From positions 1,752,195 to 1,816,194 of the forward strand of contig AP017959.1 of the NCBI GenBank assembly GCA_002356215.1: a stretch of DNA of 64,000 nt, given 5' to 3'. Of this stretch, positions 59,549 to 64,000 are shown piece after piece (the stretch's first letter is position 1; every line of letters begins with the position of its first letter). The position numbers were made by a program, and so were the translations under genes. The DNA comes from [Synechococcus] sp. NIES-970. GTDB lineage: Bacteria > Cyanobacteriota > Cyanobacteriia > Cyanobacteriales > MRBY01. The notes under the pieces were generated by a model that did not search any database, was not told the DNA's origin, and saw only the letters and a list, made by a program, of their open reading frames with translations.

Positions 59549-60706
59549 TCATATTGTTTCGGGGGCGATCAGCAGTGCCAGGTTATCCCGATGAATGACG
59601 GTATCGGCACCACCATAGCCAAGAATTTGCGGGATTTGGGCGGAATGTTGCCCCTGAATTTTGCCGATGTCTTGGTGGCCATAATTGACCAATCCCCTAG
59701 CGATCGCCTGACCTGTTTTTGTCCTTAGTTCCACCGGATCATTGGGGTTAAATGTGCCTTCCACCTGGGTGATCCCCGCCGCCAAAAGGGACTTGCCATT
59801 TTTCAATAGAGCTTGGGTGGCGCCATCATCGAGGGTCAAAATCCCCTGGGGCACGAGGCCATAGGCAATCCAGCGTTTGCGGGCATTGTCCGCTTGGGGT
59901 TGGGCTTCGAAGTGGGTGCCGATTTCTTCGCCATTAACGATTTTTAAGAGATTTTGGGGGGTTGTGCCCTGGGTAATCACCGTGCGCACCCCGGCGCTGG
60001 TGGCAATGCGGGCAGCGGTGAGTTTCGTTTGCATCCCCCCTGTACCCCACTGGGAACCACTGGATCCGGCATCCACCTGGAGGTTAAACAGTTCACTGGA
60101 GCTGACCAGGGGAATAGGGCGAGCATCGGGGTTTTGTCTGGGGTCGGCAGAGTAAAGACGGTCCACATCGGTGAGCAGCACGAGCCAGTCGGCATTGACC
60201 AAACTGGCGACCAAAGCAGAAAGGGTATCATTGTCGCCAAACTTGAGTTCATCAACGGCCACGGTATCGTTTTCGTTGATGATGGGAATGACGCCTAAAT
60301 CTAACATTGCATTCAGGGCTTCCTGGACAGTGAGATAGGAGCTGCGGTCTACCAAATCCCGCCGGGTCAGTAAGACCTGGGCGATCGCCTGTTGCAGACT
60401 GGTAAACAGATCATCATAGAGCCGGATTAAACGGCCCTGGCCAACGGCGGCGATCGCCTGTTTTTCCGCAATTTTTTTCGGCCGTTCTGAGCGTTTCAAA
60501 ACCCCACAGCCCACCCCCACAGCGCCGGAAGAAACCAAAATTACCTGATGACCCATCTGCTTAAGGCGGGTCAACGTTTCCACGAGAGTGCCGATGGTGG
60601 CCAGGGCTAACATCCCCGTCTCTGGGTCAGTCAAGCTAGAAGTACCGATTTTGACGACGATGGTCTGGGGCATAGAAGCGGTAAGAACAGAAGGAACTTT
60701 TTCCAT
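59549..60706 (-). CDS. proB: Glutamate 5-kinase
   Basis: First step of proline synthesis. The 385-residue protein has [15 protein letters not shown], the ATP-binding [12 protein letters not shown], the feedback-related [21 protein letters not shown], and a C-terminal PUA domain. A second ATG at 60673 ([10 protein letters not shown]) is equally plausible as start; the extra N-terminal residues are not conserved-looking. Confidence 0.95.
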   Translation of the reverse strand: MEKVPSVLTASMPQTIVVKIGTSSLTDPETGMLALATIGTLVETLTRLKQMGHQVILVSSGAVGVGCGVLKRSERPKKIAEKQAIAAVGQGRLIRLYDDLFTSLQQAIAQVLLTRRDLVDRSSYLTVQEALNAMLDLGVIPIINENDTVAVDELKFGDNDTLSALVASLVNADWLVLLTDVDRLYSADPRQNPDARPIPLVSSSELFNLQVDAGSSGSQWGTGGMQTKLTAARIATSAGVRTVITQGTTPQNLLKIVNGEEIGTHFEAQPQADNARKRWIAYGLVPQGILTLDDGATQALLKNGKSLLAAGITQVEGTFNPNDPVELRTKTGQAIARGLVNYGHQDIGKIQGQHSAQIPQILGYGGADTVIHRDNLALLIAPETI

Positions 60707-60780
60707 TATTTCAGGAAAATCAGACTCAGCGATCGCCTAGCTCTTTCTATGGGCCTTAAAACCCATCAAGACAGCCCAGT

Positions 60781-61620
<840 letters not shown>

Positions 61621-61863
61621 ATGAATAAGTTTGAATCAAAACCATCACCGCCCAAGCTGAATGTAAACCAAGGGTGGGTTGTGCAAATATATGGCAGGAA
61701 TCGTCAATTGCTCTGGGTCTTAGAACCCTCCCATGGGTGGATGTTCTTAATCGGCTGCAGTATCGGTTTACTGCTGGCTGTCATTTGGATTAATCTCGCC
61801 CGCCATAGTCCGCCCCCAGAGGCGACGCCAATAGTTGAGCCCCCTACATTGCAAGTAGATTAA
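61621..61863 (+). CDS. Small one-helix membrane protein between sbtB and sbtA
   Basis: I do not recognise it. From ATG 61621 the protein is 80 residues: a polar N-terminus, one hydrophobic segment (WMFLIGCSIGLLLAVIWINLA), and a Pro-rich tail. The longer frame to 61582 is less likely. Its position suggests a link with bicarbonate uptake or its regulation, but nothing in the sequence proves this. A weak hairpin (AAGCC/GGCTT then a T run, 61925-61957) may end it. Confidence 0.55.
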   Translation: MNKFESKPSPPKLNVNQGWVVQIYGRNRQLLWVLEPSHGWMFLIGCSIGLLLAVIWINLARHSPPPEATPIVEPPTLQVD

Positions 61864-62253
61864 CTCTTCTGGCGTCAGGCTCTTTCGATAAAATGCTGTG
61901 ATCCTGCTCTATCAGGAATTCTAGAAGCCTCGCCGCTCGATTTTAGGTGGCTTTTTTGTGACTGGCTGCAACTGGCGATCGCCATACAAAAGAAAAACTT
62001 ATCACGTGAATTGGATATTACATTACCCCTGCTGATGGCAAGACGCAGAAATCCATGTATCTTTAAATAGTCTTAAGCAGATAAAAAACAAACTATCGAT
62101 AGTTTTTTGCCTATAGTAAATGGTGCAAGTGACGATCGCCTACCAAGCTCGACCTAGGGCAAGGGGGGCACTTCACCAGGACTTTTTTTAATCTTTCAAG
62201 CTCACACCATCACAATTGTCCCTTCCTGCGTAGGGAGGGAAAAGGAGGTATTT
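61864..62253 (+). promoter_or_regulatory. sbtA upstream region with CcmR/NdhR-type site
   Basis: ATAG-N8-CTAT is exact at 62099-62114, matching the site proposed for the low-CO2 LysR regulator NdhR/CcmR. It overlaps a 16-base perfect palindrome AAACTATCGATAGTTT at 62090-62105. The site is about 140 bases before the sbtA start. No gene was found in this stretch. Regulation is inferred from the match. Confidence 0.55.
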
Positions 62254-63384
62254 GTGGATTTCTTGTCCCTCTTCTTTATGGACTTCGTTAAGCAGTTACA
62301 GTCTCCAACCCTCAGCTTTTTGATCGGTGGGATGGTGATCGCTGCTTGCGGTAGTCAACTACAAATTCCAGAATCAATTTGTAAAATCATCGTCTTCATG
62401 TTGCTCACCAAAATTGGTCTGACGGGTGGCATCGCAATCCGTAATTCTAATCTGACGGAGATGATTTTACCGGCACTGTTTTCCGTTGCCCTAGGGATTC
62501 TCATCGTATTCATCGCGCGCTACACTTTGGCGAAACTACCAAAGGTCAAAACGGTAGATGCGATCGCCACCGGAGGATTATTTGGGGCCGTGAGTGGTTC
62601 CACCATGGCTGCCGCCCTAACTCTCCTAGAAGAACAAAATATTCAATACGAAGCATGGGCCGGCGCACTTTATCCTTTCATGGACATTCCTGCCCTCGTC
62701 ACTGCAATTGTGGTAGCCAACATCTATCTCAATAGAAAGAAACGGGCTTCATTAGATAACCTTGCTGTCCAAGAGTCCTTCAGCAAGCAGCCCGTTGCCG
62801 CTGGTGATTATTCTGATGCGCAAGATTACCCCAGCAGCCGCCAAGAGTACCGCAGTATGCAACGGGGGTCAGCGAATAATCGCGTGAGGATATGGCCGAT
62901 CATTCAAGAAAGCCTCCAAGGACCAGCCCTCTCCGCCATGCTGCTCGGTGTTGCCCTGGGCCTGTTTGCTCAGCCGGAGAGTGTCTATGAAAGTTTCTAT
63001 GATCCCCTTTTTCGGGGTTTGCTTTCGATCCTGATGTTAGTGATGGGGATGGAAGCCTGGTCAAGGATTGGTGAACTACGCAAAGTGGCCCAATGGTACG
63101 TCGTCTATAGCATGGTCGCCCCCTTAGTCCATGGATTTATCGCCTTTGGTCTGGGTATGATTGCCCACTATGCCACCGGATTCAGCATGGGTGGTGTTGT
63201 GGTTCTGGCCGTAATTGCTGCCTCTAGTTCTGACATTTCGGGGCCGCCCACTTTGCGTGCTGGTATTCCCTCAGCCAACCCCTCTGCCTATATTGGTGCC
63301 TCCACGGCGATCGGGACTCCCATCGCCATTGGTTTGGGGATTCCCCTCTTCCTTGGTCTTGCCCAGGCCCTCATGGGCGGCTGA
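62254..63384 (+). CDS. sbtA: Sodium-dependent bicarbonate transporter
   Basis: High-affinity Na+/HCO3- symporter in the plasma membrane. The 376-residue protein starts with GTG 62254, preceded by AAAGGAGG. It is organised as two inverted halves, about ten membrane helices in all, with a cytosolic loop near residues 165-215 between them. Family blocks are GGIAIRNSNLTEMILPALFS and GGLFGAVSGSTMAAALTLLEEQ, and GPPTLRAGIPSANPSAYIGAST near the end. Induction by low CO2 is expected. Confidence 0.97.
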   Translation: MDFLSLFFMDFVKQLQSPTLSFLIGGMVIAACGSQLQIPESICKIIVFMLLTKIGLTGGIAIRNSNLTEMILPALFSVALGILIVFIARYTLAKLPKVKTVDAIATGGLFGAVSGSTMAAALTLLEEQNIQYEAWAGALYPFMDIPALVTAIVVANIYLNRKKRASLDNLAVQESFSKQPVAAGDYSDAQDYPSSRQEYRSMQRGSANNRVRIWPIIQESLQGPALSAMLLGVALGLFAQPESVYESFYDPLFRGLLSILMLVMGMEAWSRIGELRKVAQWYVVYSMVAPLVHGFIAFGLGMIAHYATGFSMGGVVVLAVIAASSSDISGPPTLRAGIPSANPSAYIGASTAIGTPIAIGLGIPLFLGLAQALMGG

Positions 63385-63450
63385 TCAACTATTCTGATCG
63401 TCTTTCCGTTCGTTTATTTTTGTTTTTTGCAAACACGCAAGACAAGCATC

Positions 63451-63480
63451 AAAAAGCCGAGGTTATGCCCCGGTTTTTTT
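63451..63480 (+). terminator. Intrinsic terminator after sbtA
   Basis: An AAAGCCGAGG arm near 63453 pairs imperfectly with CCCCGGTTTT near 63468-63476, and a T run follows to 63480. It lies about 67 bases past the sbtA stop. Confidence 0.6.
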
Positions 63481-63570
63481 GTCATGGGGTGGGTTTTCGG
63501 AATGGCGGTAAAATAGACCAATATTTCTTAATTTTCCTTTCATAACGCCCCAATCCTTTTACACTGAGCC

Positions 63571-64000
63571 ATGACCCACATTGCGATCGCCAAAGAAAAA
63601 CCCGATTGGGCTGGGGAAGACTGGTTATCCCGCCTCGTGAACCGTCTGATCCAGACGAAGCCCCTCTATGCCCTGATGAAACAGCAAGCCCGGCGCGTCT
63701 TGATTAAAACCGCCGAAAAAAATGGTGTGCCCTGGCGACAGATTGTTAAAGATTTGGAGAAATCCGAGGCCCAGCAGTATTTTCAGGAACTGACTAAGCC
63801 TGACTTAGGGTATCCCGACTATTACCAAGTGCCTTTCCACGCCTATAGTGAAGGAAATTTATGTTGGCAAGCGGCTTTTGAAGCAGCACCGGCCACGGCG
63901 GCTATGGCCCTTAGGGTCTGGAAAAATGAACCCCTCACTCCCGAGGTCGCCCAGGCCAGACTCCGCAATAGTTTTTTAGATGTTCTAGAACAATATCTGC
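63571..64000 (+). CDS. Class I SAM-dependent methyltransferase, N-terminal part (cut by window end)
   Basis: The first 143 residues are visible, starting at ATG 63571: MTHIAIAKEKPDWAGEDW. They include QTKPLYALMKQQARRVLIKTAEK, a region DLGYPDYYQVPFHAY, and GNLCWQAAFEAAPATAAMALRVW, which match the N-terminal part of a cyanobacterial methyltransferase family. The SAM-binding core would be beyond the window, so the assignment rests on the N-terminal similarity alone and is provisional. Confidence 0.6.
   Translation, partial: MTHIAIAKEKPDWAGEDWLSRLVNRLIQTKPLYALMKQQARRVLIKTAEKNGVPWRQIVKDLEKSEAQQYFQELTKPDLGYPDYYQVPFHAYSEGNLCWQAAFEAAPATAAMALRVWKNEPLTPEVAQARLRNSFLDVLEQYL

Overview
This window is chromosomal DNA from a beta-cyanobacterium, probably a coastal unicellular Synechococcus/Picosynechococcus-type organism. 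The evidence is direct: a psbA gene for photosystem II D1, the bicarbonate transporter pair sbtA/sbtB, an apocarotenoid oxygenase, fibrillin-like and COP23 proteins, and very many copies of the HIP1 palindrome (GCGATCGC, usually GGCGATCGCC) in genes and spacers. The strain assignment is inference; no database was searched. Nothing looks like a plasmid, prophage, insertion sequence or CRISPR array.

Layout. From 1 to about 25.7 kb almost every gene is on the minus strand: zwf (cut by the window edge) and tal; a lone HlyD-type adaptor; arsM-arsS for arsenosugar formation; ribD (plus strand); a mntA-hepT toxin-antitoxin pair; uvrA; a dnaK-dnaJ-rluA-like chaperone cluster; a TPR lipoprotein-like protein, a Uma2 nuclease-fold protein, a Tat-exported phosphoesterase, a HAD phosphatase, a PQQ-type sugar dehydrogenase, ubiX, a HEAT-repeat protein, nfu (plus) and ppc. 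From 26 to 36 kb the plus strand dominates: a large DUF1574 protein, cofG (minus), psbA with a clear promoter and terminator, pyrG, a Dabb protein, murQ and a carotenoid oxygenase. From 36 to 45 kb come coaBC with DUF2555, small conserved proteins, a gene-poor 1 kb stretch that looks like a decayed gene, a SIMPL protein, nurA, lepB, a natA/livG-type ABC ATPase and proS. From 45 to 58 kb lie a P2-type ATPase and a CPA2 antiporter (a plausible ion-homeostasis pair), pyk, a LapA-type protein, scpA, tRNA-Leu, COP23, a Ser/Thr kinase and tRNA-Met. From 58 to 64 kb lie a DUF202 protein, the SRP RNA, a fibrillin-family protein, proB, sbtB, a small one-helix membrane protein, sbtA and the start of a methyltransferase.

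How genes connect. zwf/tal, ppc and pyk handle central carbon flow; psbA, sbtA/sbtB, nfu and the carotenoid and fibrillin genes serve photosynthesis; arsM/arsS detoxify arsenic; uvrA, nurA and scpA maintain DNA. Most of the window is ordinary housekeeping.

The most interesting items are: (1) the sbt locus, where sbtB and sbtA are divergent and 1.1 kb apart with an unrecognised membrane protein between them, sbtA has an exact ATAG-N8-CTAT site upstream, and SbtB lacks the C-terminal CGPEGC redox loop; (2) an RluA-family protein whose catalytic aspartate is glycine; (3) four diverged tandem repeats in front of the SGNH-like domain of the DUF1574 protein; (4) a perfect 15-bp inverted repeat pair upstream of the P-type ATPase; (5) HIP1 palindromes that form the cores of two intrinsic terminators. 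I found no clearly new multi-gene system.
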